Source of the DNA: Perlabentimonas gracilis
Lineage (GTDB): Bacteria; Bacteroidota; Bacteroidia; Bacteroidales; Tenuifilaceae
Assembly: GCF_011174675.1 (NCBI RefSeq)
Contig: NZ_JAANIG010000014.1
Location: 1-64,000 of the forward strand
Reading direction: 5' to 3'
DNA length: 64,000 bases
Below, in pieces: positions 8,801-16,589 of this stretch (position 1 is the first letter of the stretch; every line of letters starts with the position of its first letter). Below the pieces are notes generated by a model that worked only from the letters and a program-made list of their open reading frames with translations, ran no database searches and had not been told where the DNA came from. The translations under genes and the position numbers were made by a program.

Positions 8801-11800
8801 GTGCCAGAACCATTTCGATTCGGCCAATCAGAATACTGAACTATAAAGCGAGCTTTGGGTGAGTCGTAATAGTAATAGTTTGTTCCGTCTCCATCTCCTT
8901 CTAAATCATCCCACAAAGGAGCAATATAGTCATTAGGAATATTGGTATTTGGAATATCCTCGTTTGAATATTCAGTACCATCTCCACCAAATGTCACATA
9001 ACCATTTGTTGAAACTAGCATAGAGTTCTTATCCTGCCCATAGAAATTAAAAGTGAAAGGCAGATCAACCACAACAAAGTTATCATCACCCTGCAGATTG
9101 GTAAAAGTCCCTATTTCAGAAATATCAAACCATTCAAAAACAGGACCATCTGGCTGTTTGCTATCCTTCCAGTAATAGTCTTGGAAAGCCACCAACTCCC
9201 AGTTTAGGTCTCCAGTACCACTATTAATTATACTCATAGATTGCACTTGAATATCATCACATCCTTCGAGTGTAACAGCAAGAGAAACAGGATCAACTTC
9301 TGCTTTAGGAGAAGGTAATCCCACCCCAATAACCTCGATTAATTCTTCAGAATCATCGTTCACAATTGTCAAGGTGCCATTATAGCTGATGTTTGATAGT
9401 GGAGAAAATGTAACCTCAACATCTCTTGACTCGTCAGGTAGTAGGGAGAAGTTAGTGATATCCACTGTAAATTCAGGAAGTGTGCTTGTAATATCAGTTA
9501 CATTTAGCGTTTCACATCCATCGTTGGTGATTGTAAATTTCTCAACACTCTGATCGTTGGCCAGCACATCACCAAAATTAATGCTGGTGGGCGAAACGGT
9601 AATGTCGGGTAATCCGTTTACCGTAAGAGTGTACGATACTGCAATGGACGGGTTGGCTGGATCGTTGGAGTTTACGTACAATGTGTAATTGTAATCACCC
9701 GAGTTTAGCCCCGTGGCATCAACCTCAATATTCTCAATTACACTTCCACTAGGGGCAACTGTTCCTGAGTGAAGAGTAACTAATTCGCCACCTTGGTTTT
9801 GAACAATTTCGTAGTTCAGATTGGCTAATCCAGTAGTGTTGGAGATTGTTAATGGATAAGTCTGAGCCTCGTCACAAATATCTGAAGTTACTGCAAACGA
9901 GTTTTCTGATAAAGTTATAGCTGGTGCCTCGGCTACTCCTTCGCCCGAGAGGGTTACAACCTTCTCCTCATCGTTATTGGTTATTGTTAGGGTTCCCTCG
10001 TAAACCAGTTCATCTGCAGGAGTAAAAGTTACCACAATTTCAATAGATTCATTGGGTTCGAGGGTAAATGGTAATACAGCATCCGTTGTAAATTCAGCTA
10101 ATAAACTTGTAATTGCTGTAACCTCAAGGGTTTCGCATCCAATATTTCTAATAGCAAGGGTTTTGTAATGTTCATCTCCTGTCACAACATTCAAGAAATC
10201 AATGCTTGCTTTGGATAGTTCAATTGTTGGGGTTTTTATAACTGTAAATGAGATAGGTACTTCTACTATAGGATTGACAGGATCGTTAGACTTTAGGTAG
10301 TAACTACTTAGATCTGTACCAGCTATTTCGTTTTTGGAATCAAAAGTTAAAGTTACTTCTTGAGAACCACCCGCTGCAATTGAACCACTACTTGGATTGG
10401 AATCGAATGGATAAAGATTTGAAATCTTAATGGCCAAGTTGTTTTCCAAATAGTCCTGATTATAAGCAATCTTTAGACCCTCAGTACCATCAGCATTCTC
10501 TATTCCAATTGTTGAACCATTTAGAGTTCCATTTAAATTTTGGTAGTAAAAATAGATCTCTCCATTGGCATATAAATGAATTTGAAAATCGTACGTACCT
10601 GAACCATTAAGATTAGGCCAATCAGAATACTGAACTATAAAGCGAGCATTGGGTGTGTCGTGATAGTAATAGTTTTTACCAACTCCAACCCCTTCTAAAT
10701 CATCCCACAAAGGGGCAATATAGTCATTAGGAATATTGGTATTTGGAATATCCTCGTTTGAATATTCAGTACCATCTCCACCAAATGTCACATAACCATT
10801 TGTTGAGACTAGCATAGAGTTCTTATCCTGCCCATAGAAATTAAAAGTGAAAGGCAGTTCAACCGCAACAGAGTTATCATCACCCTGCAGATAGGTAAAA
10901 GTCCCTATTTCAGAAATATCAAACCAGCTGAAAACAGGACCATCTGGCTGTTTGCTATCCTTCCAGTAATAGTCTTGGAAAGTTATCAACTCCCAGTTTA
11001 GGTCTCCTTTACCACTATTACTTATTGTTAATGTTTCGCTTTGTATCACATCACAACCTGTTATAGTAACATCAAAAAATGTAGGATCAATAGAAACTTC
11101 AGGCGCAGCAATTCCATTTCCCGAAAGGGCTATTGTAATCACATTCTCATCGGCATCATCGGAGTTTATTGTAAGCGTACCGGTGTATTCCTTAACTTCG
11201 GTAGGATTAAAGCTAACTATTACCTTTTGGGCAGAGCTTGGTTCAATTATGAAAGAAGATAGATTTGCTTCAAAAGCAGCCTCATCCGAAACAATGCTTG
11301 CGATATTTAGCACATCGGTACCTGTGTTCTCAATGTTAAGTTCGTAGGTTGAGTTGCCATTAACAAATACATCGCCAAAATTGATAGCGGTTTCCGCAAT
11401 GTTAATTTCGGGCTCGCCAACAACCGTTAGCAAAACAGGTATTGATGCTATAGGGGCCTCCGGATCGTTTGTGTAGAACTGTATCTGTGAGTGGTGTTCG
11501 CCAGCAACTAAATTGCTGGCATCAAAGGTAACATTCACCACCTGGCTGGCACCAGAGGCAATTGAGCCCAACTGTACCGAGGTAGTAATCCACGGTGCTT
11601 GCGCAAGGGTGTAATCCAAGCTAAATCCGCCACCATTACCACCCTGGGTCCAGGAACTGAAAACAATATCAAAATAGATGTCAGTATCAATAATATGCAT
11701 TGACAAATCTTTTCCAACTTGCGCTGGGGGATTATTGTTAATTGCTTCGACCCAAACCTGATAATCACCCATCGAAATTTCATGGGATAGTCCATAAGAC

Positions 11801-12633
11801 CATAGTGTCCCTATAGGCGAAGCGTAGTTATAGCCAGTTTCCTGAGCAATGTTAAACAATCCCTGGCTATTCTTTCTAGTGATCGACACCTCGTTGGTAA
11901 GCCAAAGCTGATTTTCTTCCAACTCCCAATCGGCATGGTTTGCTTTGGTGAACGATTTGGCCGACCTCTCCCATGCTAGAACTCCACCACCAATGTTTGA
12001 TATTGTAAATGTTTTATTTACAACACTTCCCGCCTCAACCTCTTCGATGAAAGTTGCTGGGTTAACCCAAACCTTTGCATCTTGCGATATTTTAATATCA
12101 TCAATTTGAATAATTGTTGTAGCCGACGGATCGCCACCAGTGTATTTGAATGCAATACATACATTTAATCCGGCATAGCTTTCGAGGTTTACCCCCGATG
12201 CTTGCCAGTTGCCAAACGAGGTACCATCGTCGGTGGGCTTGCTAAATGATAGTTCAGCCCAAGTGGCTGCGCTAACATCGTCCGAAAAATTGGACGATAT
12301 CCAAAGGCTCAGCGCATCGGCATTGGTAAAACCCGATTTGCTCCGGAAGTTAAGCACATAACCCGGGGTTATGTAAACCGAAGGAGTAACAAGCCAGGCT
12401 ATATTACTGGTTTCGCCTGAGCCAGATGCAGATATCTGCATATAGGTGTTGTCGTCAGTATCAGAGTATTTACCCTGAAAGACAACCGTCCCTTCTTCGG
12501 CAAAATTGGTCCAACCAATTTTACTAAAGTTCTCGTTAGTTAACGCCGAACTAAAATCCTCATAGAGAATTTGTCCGAACGAAAAGCTAACCCAAAGAAG
12601 CGATACAATAAGTAACGAGTACTTTTTCATCAT
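5890..12633 (-). CDS. Giant multidomain surface protein with T9SS C-terminal sorting domain
   Basis: 2247 residues. Order: signal peptide (about 1-20); choice-of-anchor J / cleaved-adhesin-like beta-sandwich (about 22-183); a long series of roughly 100-residue choice-of-anchor D (ASPM/SPD-2/Hydin-like) Ig repeats with the recurring 'NFGDV..., I.N.G...L.V..I' and 'V.FTP' signatures (about 190-1880); interposed modules beginning DYYWKDSKQPDGPVF near residues 551 and 1149; three carboxypeptidase-regulatory-like/PEGA-type repeats (about 1890-2160); and a C-terminal Por-secretion domain starting KAYPNPFTTSITIEN. It should be exported by Sec and T9SS and anchored to the cell surface or released. 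No catalytic motif was recognised; adhesion or a stalk-like role is inference. It is a monocistronic unit with its own terminator. Confidence 0.85.
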   Translation of the reverse strand: MMKKYSLLIVSLLWVSFSFGQILYEDFSSALTNENFSKIGWTNFAEEGTVVFQGKYSDTDDNTYMQISASGSGETSNIAWLVTPSVYITPGYVLNFRSKSGFTNADALSLWISSNFSDDVSAATWAELSFSKPTDDGTSFGNWQASGVNLESYAGLNVCIAFKYTGGDPSATTIIQIDDIKISQDAKVWVNPATFIEEVEAGSVVNKTFTISNIGGGVLAWERSAKSFTKANHADWELEENQLWLTNEVSITRKNSQGLFNIAQETGYNYASPIGTLWSYGLSHEISMGDYQVWVEAINNNPPAQVGKDLSMHIIDTDIYFDIVFSSWTQGGNGGGFSLDYTLAQAPWITTSVQLGSIASGASQVVNVTFDASNLVAGEHHSQIQFYTNDPEAPIASIPVLLTVVGEPEINIAETAINFGDVFVNGNSTYELNIENTGTDVLNIASIVSDEAAFEANLSSFIIEPSSAQKVIVSFNPTEVKEYTGTLTINSDDADENVITIALSGNGIAAPEVSIDPTFFDVTITGCDVIQSETLTISNSGKGDLNWELITFQDYYWKDSKQPDGPVFSWFDISEIGTFTYLQGDDNSVAVELPFTFNFYGQDKNSMLVSTNGYVTFGGDGTEYSNEDIPNTNIPNDYIAPLWDDLEGVGVGKNYYYHDTPNARFIVQYSDWPNLNGSGTYDFQIHLYANGEIYFYYQNLNGTLNGSTIGIENADGTEGLKIAYNQDYLENNLAIKISNLYPFDSNPSSGSIAAGGSQEVTLTFDSKNEIAGTDLSSYYLKSNDPVNPIVEVPISFTVIKTPTIELSKASIDFLNVVTGDEHYKTLAIRNIGCETLEVTAITSLLAEFTTDAVLPFTLEPNESIEIVVTFTPADELVYEGTLTITNNDEEKVVTLSGEGVAEAPAITLSENSFAVTSDICDEAQTYPLTISNTTGLANLNYEIVQNQGGELVTLHSGTVAPSGSVIENIEVDATGLNSGDYNYTLYVNSNDPANPSIAVSYTLTVNGLPDITVSPTSINFGDVLANDQSVEKFTITNDGCETLNVTDITSTLPEFTVDITNFSLLPDESRDVEVTFSPLSNISYNGTLTIVNDDSEELIEVIGVGLPSPKAEVDPVSLAVTLEGCDDIQVQSMSIINSGTGDLNWELVAFQDYYWKDSKQPDGPVFEWFDISEIGTFTNLQGDDNFVVVDLPFTFNFYGQDKNSMLVSTNGYVTFGGDGTEYSNEDIPNTNIPNDYIAPLWDDLEGDGDGTNYYYYDSPKARFIVQYSDWPNRNGSGTYDFQIHLYANGEIYFYYQNLNGTLNESTVGIENSDGTEGLQIASYQDYLENNLAIKISNIYPIYSSSISGTIAASGSQEVSFTFNSKDYGDGTDLNSYFLKSNDPANPIIEIPVSVTVVGKPEILMSDEAFDFGEVIKDQPSTKTLVITNTGCKELNITDIVSSAAEFTVNNTVFTILPDETVEVEVTFTPVDVLTYNGTLTIVNDDVEQVITLTGSGIGAPEISAVPASFTLTAVNCDEQIAETLTISNIGVSDLNWEVDPVAGIPTWLTMSSYVGTVNASGSIEIELLIDAAGLITGVYSSNIVIGSNDPANPSVSIPVSLTVEGTPAIVVSPIALDFGQVNDGDSYQIDIEISNNGCADLEVTNIESDNAIFTISGTVFTVTPGNTEVVTVTYSPVTEGEHTGTLTITSNDAEQTVALVGEALSAGTPIVQVIANPLNFGDVYLGEVSAVQQFTVSGANLTEDIAISVPYGFQISVNSGGDFVNSMSLVQVGGVVTERIIYVRFAPTARKAYSELVSHVSAGAAQKDVAVTGNGIVSPNIYTSVQTLTFDDVFVNYQSAEQTYNISASGLAEDLIVTAPDGFVISNTSGGDFGNTLSYTPADGIVPTSTVFVKFTPSALDTYVADIEHLSTGATTKLVAVSGISLETYAVTFNVTDGTDPISGAEVALTGYGTQTTDATGIAIFADVLPEAAMAYTVTAADYDDASGTVTVVDADVAEGVTMVLTTYNVTFTVTDGTDPISGAEVALTGYGTQTTDATGIAIFVDVLPEAAMAYTVTAAGYNNATGSVTVGNANVTENVTMVLTTYTVSFAVTSQSEEPVEGAEIVINETHNLTTDASGTATIELINGNYSFTVAKDGYEKYADDFTVAGQDVAIDVAINTTGIETEPLSTVKAYPNPFTTSITIENASAVKYIVINNLIGQKVMEIQLNGLNTETIATDKLTSGVYLVTFKNDRGVVEVKKMVKQ
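6460..6600 (-). repeat. Intragenic repeat a1 (carboxypeptidase-regulatory-like module)
   Basis: This segment of the giant gene recurs nearly identically 237 bases (79 codons) downstream in coordinate terms, at 6697-6837. Both code for a module with DPISGAEVALTGYGTQTTDA. Near-identity at DNA level suggests recent duplication or gene conversion. Confidence 0.85.
6697..6837 (-). repeat. Intragenic repeat a2 (carboxypeptidase-regulatory-like module)
   Basis: Partner of the 6460-6600 copy at a constant 237-base offset; only scattered substitutions separate the two. Confidence 0.85.
8615..9214 (-). repeat. Intragenic repeat b1 (about 600 bp)
   Basis: Codes for the DYYWKDSKQPDGPVF ... PLWDDLEG ... 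YLENNLAIKISN module. It matches 10409-11008 at a constant offset of 1794 bases (598 codons), checked at both ends, so no net insertion or deletion has occurred between the copies. Confidence 0.88.
10409..11008 (-). repeat. Intragenic repeat b2 (about 600 bp)
   Basis: Second copy of the module at 8615-9214. Long runs are identical at DNA level, for example around the NSMLVSTNGYVTFGGDGTEY coding segment. Confidence 0.88.
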
Positions 12634-13012
12634 AGATTTTGATTTTAAGTTAAAATGTAAGGTTGAGTGTAGCTGGGGATAAATTGTTTTCCCACTTAAA
12701 AAAATGTAACATGGCTGATAAATAAATGGTTGTGTTGTGAAAAGTTACTTTTTTGAGGTATTTGAACCTATACATAAAGTTATAGTTTTTTTATATTCGA
12801 GTTGTAGGTTAATGGAAATTTGTCGTACTTTTTTACAAATAAGCTAAAAAACTAGGCGATGAATTTATTATCATTCACATAATAACTTTATGATGCTAAC
12901 AATGGAGTGTGTTTGGTAAGCCCATTATTACTTGTGAAAGTTCTTTTTTTGGATATGGTAATTGAAGTAATTCTGAGTTTAATTAATCGATGTCAGTAAC
13001 TGTTTAAGAACA
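12634..13012. other. Gene-free spacer
   Basis: AT-rich spacer upstream of the giant gene and downstream of the AbgT-gene terminator. No reading frame, RNA structure or repeat worth naming was seen. It presumably holds the giant gene's promoter, but no convincing TTTG/TAnnTTTG pair was found. Confidence 0.5.
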
Positions 13013-13049
13013 TAAAAAAAGCCCTACTCTTTACGAATAGGGCTTTTTG
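13013..13049 (-). terminator. Rho-independent terminator after the AbgT-family gene
   Basis: Minus strand: AGCCCTATTC / GAGTAGGGCT stem with a loop of about 5 bases, followed by a run of seven T. It begins 18 bases after the permease stop codon. T-rich sequence on the other side may let it act in both directions. Confidence 0.9.
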
Positions 13050-13066
13050 GTTTGTTTAGGTTATCA

Positions 13067-14617
13067 CTACATTGGGATGTAAAGCGGTCCGTCGGGGCCA
13101 AGAGGTATACCTAGTAGCATCCATAGAACTAGCAGAAGTATCCAACCTATAGTAAGCATTACCGTGTAGGGGAGCATGGTGGAAATAATGGTTCCTATGC
13201 CATACTTCTCGTCGTATTTCTGTGCAAAGGTTACAATCAGTGCAAAGTAGCTCATCATGGGGGTGATAAGGTTGGTAACCGAGTCGCCAATACGGAATGC
13301 GGCCTGTGTTAAGCCAGGGTGGTAGGGCGGATCAATAAGCATAAGCATGGGGATGAAAACTGGCGCCATGATGGCCCACTTGGCCGAGGCACTACCCATA
13401 AACATATTGATAAATGCCGAGAGTAGCACAAAGGCAACAATTAGCGTTACTCCGGTAAGCCCAATGCTTTGTAGCGTGGTTGCACCCTTAATGGCGAATA
13501 TAATCCCCAGGTTGCTGTAGTTGAAGAAGTATACAAACTGCGCTGCAAAAAATACCAGCACTATGTAGCTACCCATTCCGCTCATCGACTGGCCAAGGTA
13601 TTTGGCAACCTCCTTATCGTTCTTAATGGTGCCAACAATAATACCGTATACCAAGCCTGGGATAAAGAACATCAGCAGGATGGCGATGATAATTCCATTG
13701 AAAAAAGGTGAGTGAAGAACCGAACCAGTGTCTGGATCTCTGAAAATTCCATTCTCGGGAATCACGGTGTAAGCCAGCAAACCCAAGGTGATTAGTAGAG
13801 CAATACCCGCCCAACGTAATCCTTTTTTCTCCTTTGGCGTTAGCTGCACAATGGGCAGTTTCTCGGCTGTTCCTTCGTATTTACCTAAGCGAGGCTCTAC
13901 AATTTTCTCGGTTACCCATGTACCTACTATGATTACCAAGAAACTTGAGATGAACATGAAGTAGTAGTTAACCGCAGGGTTAACCGTCATGTCGGGCATA
14001 ATCATTTGTGCTGCCGACTCCGAAATACCTGCAAGAATTGGGTCGATGGAGCCAACAAAGAAGTTGGAGCCAAATCCACCGCTTACTCCGCAGAATGCTG
14101 CTGCCAGACCTGCCATAGGGTGTCTGCCCAAGGCATGAAAGATCATAGCACCCAGAGGAATAAGAATAACATAACCCGCTTCTGAAGCTAGGTGCGAAAG
14201 GATACCGGCCAGTACAATAGCTCCTGTAACCAGCTTGGGGGGAGCGCTTAGTACAAGTGATCTGATTAGCGTGGTGAAGAGTCCCGACCCTTCGGCCACA
14301 CCAATACCAATCATTACAACCAGCACGTAGCCCAAGGGTGGGAAGCGCAGGAAGTTGTTAATTAGATTGGTGTACATCCAGCGAATTCCATCGCCGCTAA
14401 GCAGGTTTTTTGCCTCAATAAGGCTACCATCCACCGGATGGGTTGCCTGTGCTCCTAGGGTATGGCCAAGCCATGATAGGAGTGCAACAATAACTGCAAG
14501 CAAAAAGAATAGCGTTGCTGGGTGCGGTAGCTTGTTGCCGATAATTTCAACATAGTCGAGCGAGCGAACAAACGCTTTTGATGACCACTCGCGAATCTTG
14601 CCAAATATCCTTTTCAT
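13067..14617 (-). CDS. abgT: AbgT-family transporter
   Basis: A 516-residue inner-membrane protein with about 12 hydrophobic segments, of normal length for the AbgT family. The central sequence GFGSNFFVGSIDPILAGISE and the later PMMSYFALIVTFAQKY block are recognisable family features. Known members import p-aminobenzoyl-glutamate or export antimetabolites such as sulfonamides. Here it follows a secreted C69 dipeptidase gene by only 26 bases, which suggests import of a dipeptide-like or aminoacyl product of that enzyme; that is inference. It is the last gene before a clear terminator. Confidence 0.88.
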   Translation of the reverse strand: MKRIFGKIREWSSKAFVRSLDYVEIIGNKLPHPATLFFLLAVIVALLSWLGHTLGAQATHPVDGSLIEAKNLLSGDGIRWMYTNLINNFLRFPPLGYVLVVMIGIGVAEGSGLFTTLIRSLVLSAPPKLVTGAIVLAGILSHLASEAGYVILIPLGAMIFHALGRHPMAGLAAAFCGVSGGFGSNFFVGSIDPILAGISESAAQMIMPDMTVNPAVNYYFMFISSFLVIIVGTWVTEKIVEPRLGKYEGTAEKLPIVQLTPKEKKGLRWAGIALLITLGLLAYTVIPENGIFRDPDTGSVLHSPFFNGIIIAILLMFFIPGLVYGIIVGTIKNDKEVAKYLGQSMSGMGSYIVLVFFAAQFVYFFNYSNLGIIFAIKGATTLQSIGLTGVTLIVAFVLLSAFINMFMGSASAKWAIMAPVFIPMLMLIDPPYHPGLTQAAFRIGDSVTNLITPMMSYFALIVTFAQKYDEKYGIGTIISTMLPYTVMLTIGWILLLVLWMLLGIPLGPDGPLYIPM

Positions 14618-14643
14618 TGTGTGTAAGGTTGTTTATTTTGTTT

Positions 14644-16374
14644 TTACTGATTAGGCTGTAGGAATTTATCTCCCGTTTCCTCAATAATGGTTTTCTTCCA
14701 GCTGTCGGGGTACTCCGGATGCCTTGGGCTTAGCGGGAATCCCCATGGGTTGCGGAGAAACTCTCCATTCTCCTCCTGCTTAACATTACCATCGAGGTAT
14801 TTTACCAGTAGGAAGTTTCCAAGGTCGCGCCACTCGTTTACGGTATTGATGGCCGTATTGTGCGAGAATTCTTTTAAGAATTGCGTGGCTAGCTTGGGAT
14901 CCTGCTCGTAAAGCATCATTGCTGCTTTATCGATAGCTGGGATAAAGGCTTCGAACTTATCGCGAAGCTCGTTTTGCTTCTTACGGATATCAACAATGGC
15001 TCTGTCGTAGAAAAGGTAGGTGAAATGCGACACCCTTTGGAATACCCAGAATGCCGATGTTTCGCTGTACGATAGTATATCGCCATTACTCTCGGAGTGG
15101 GTGTAGGGTACGCTCTCCATTCCAATGTAGAATGGCACATGAAGCGATAGGTTGGCATCGTCGAGACCATACCATAAAATACCTCCAATGGGGTTTGGCA
15201 TATCTTTACGTACCTGAGCTACCCATGAGAAAGCGGTTTGCTGCGTGGCGGTGGTGCGCTCGTGGAAATACTTCTTGCCTTGGTATTCCCAGGTCATTGG
15301 GCGCCAGCGGTAGGGCATTCCTTGGGGGCCCGCGCCAACATCCTTGCTCATATCGAGTTTAGTTCCCTCAAGGTGATTGCCCTTGAATTCCATCAAATCG
15401 CGGGGCGTAAGCTTCTTGCTAGGCTTTATCCAAAGGGGCATACGTGGCCCTTGCGCCATTCCGGTTGCGTAATCCCAGTACTGTCCCATATCGTCGCTTA
15501 CCTGATCGAACATAGCCCAAACTCGAAGCTCGCAAAAACGAGCCGATCCGAAATCGAGGGGTGCGTAAGTGTCGGAGAAGCTAAAGTCCGTACCATCGCC
15601 GTTGTAGTATCCCTTTGCGCGGGCAAAATCAACCACATCGTGCGAGTATACCACCTCCACCTCGGGGTTAGTAATTTTTTCAAGATTTTTTGAGTTGATT
15701 GACTTTACGCCATCCTCCTTGGGGAAAGTGGTGATGCGAGCGTGGTTGGCGTGCGCACTGATATAACCATCGGGAACTCGCATAGCAACCCATACAGCTC
15801 CCTTATTGGCGTTGTAGGTTTTTTTAGAACGGCGTTCGGTTTTAATATCCATCCCTTTGCCAATAATTTCGAGTATCCAAACCTCGTTGGGATCGGCAAT
15901 GGAGTAGGACTGTCCTGAACTATAGTAGCCGTGCTCTTCAACTAGTTCAACCATAGCCTTAATGGCCTCGCGGGCAGTTTTGCCCCTCTCAAGGCCAAGA
16001 AACATGATACTACCCCAGTCGATTATGCCAGTGGTGTCCACAAGTTCCCTGCGGCCTCCAAAGGTACTCTCGCCAATGGCCACCTGATGCTCGTTCATGA
16101 AGCCAATCACCTGGTAGGTTTCCCTAGGGTAGGGGATTTGCCCTAGTGCGCGATTCGAACTACGATCGTAAATAGTTTGCATGGCACCCTCGGGCCAAAT
16201 GGCTCTAGGACGGTAGTACAGCTGTCCGTAGCGAATGTGCGAGTCGCCAGCGTAGGAAATCATATTGGATCCATCGGCTGAGGCACCGTTGGTAACCAAG
16301 TAGCTGGTGCATGCACTGGCCTCTATGGTGGCCAATACTAGCAATGCAAATAGAGATAAAACTAATTTTCTCAT
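14644..16374 (-). CDS. C69/U34-family dipeptidase, secreted
   Basis: About 576 residues from the chosen start. The signal-like segment MRKLVLSLFALLVLATIEA leads to SACTSYLV, where Cys22 is the expected N-terminal nucleophile of this Ntn-hydrolase family after processing. Other family blocks follow, including ASADGSNMISYAGDSH and a central GESTFGGR/GLERGKTAREAI region. The family releases dipeptides in the periplasm or outside the cell. An open frame extends 8 codons upstream to 16398, but the ATG at 16374 gives a clean signal peptide and is preferred; a TAnnTTTG element lies about 35 bases upstream of it. The gene is paired with the AbgT-type permease downstream. Confidence 0.88.
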   Translation of the reverse strand: MRKLVLSLFALLVLATIEASACTSYLVTNGASADGSNMISYAGDSHIRYGQLYYRPRAIWPEGAMQTIYDRSSNRALGQIPYPRETYQVIGFMNEHQVAIGESTFGGRRELVDTTGIIDWGSIMFLGLERGKTAREAIKAMVELVEEHGYYSSGQSYSIADPNEVWILEIIGKGMDIKTERRSKKTYNANKGAVWVAMRVPDGYISAHANHARITTFPKEDGVKSINSKNLEKITNPEVEVVYSHDVVDFARAKGYYNGDGTDFSFSDTYAPLDFGSARFCELRVWAMFDQVSDDMGQYWDYATGMAQGPRMPLWIKPSKKLTPRDLMEFKGNHLEGTKLDMSKDVGAGPQGMPYRWRPMTWEYQGKKYFHERTTATQQTAFSWVAQVRKDMPNPIGGILWYGLDDANLSLHVPFYIGMESVPYTHSESNGDILSYSETSAFWVFQRVSHFTYLFYDRAIVDIRKKQNELRDKFEAFIPAIDKAAMMLYEQDPKLATQFLKEFSHNTAINTVNEWRDLGNFLLVKYLDGNVKQEENGEFLRNPWGFPLSPRHPEYPDSWKKTIIEETGDKFLQPNQ

Positions 16375-16408
16375 AGTATAATATATTTTGATTTTCAATA
16401 GGAATTGG

Positions 16409-16416
16409 CAAATATA
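16409..16416 (-). promoter_or_regulatory. Possible -7 element for the dipeptidase-permease operon
   Basis: Reads TATATTTG on the minus strand, matching TAnnTTTG, about 35 bases before the preferred start at 16374. No good -33 TTTG lies at the expected distance, so this is weak. Confidence 0.4.
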
Positions 16417-16538
16417 TGATAATTGCCTAAAAAACTAATGGAATACCAACAAGTTGTAGGGCATAGTTTGATGTATTGTTTGTTCTTTCACAGATATTGC
16501 CATATGTTTTTCCAGTAATTTTAAGCAGTATACATAGC

Positions 16539-16571
16539 AAAAAGCCTTGTGGAAAACCACAAGGCTTTTTT
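16539..16571 (-). terminator. Terminator of the pectin SusCD operon
   Basis: AAAGCCTTGTGG pairs with CCACAAGGCTTT across a short AAAA loop, with T-runs on both strands. It lies 18 bases after the GH28 stop and closes the minus-strand pectin operon. Confidence 0.92.
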
Positions 16572-16589
16572 GAAAGTCAGCAGGCATTG

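Noticed and set aside
13013-13049. Terminator belonging to a plus-strand gene
   Set aside because: No plus-strand gene ends nearby; the stronger T-run follows the stem on the minus strand just after the permease gene.
15238-15693. Long plus-strand open frame of 151 codons over the C69 dipeptidase gene
   Set aside because: It is a shadow of the dipeptidase coding strand; no family motif and codon pattern fits the other strand.
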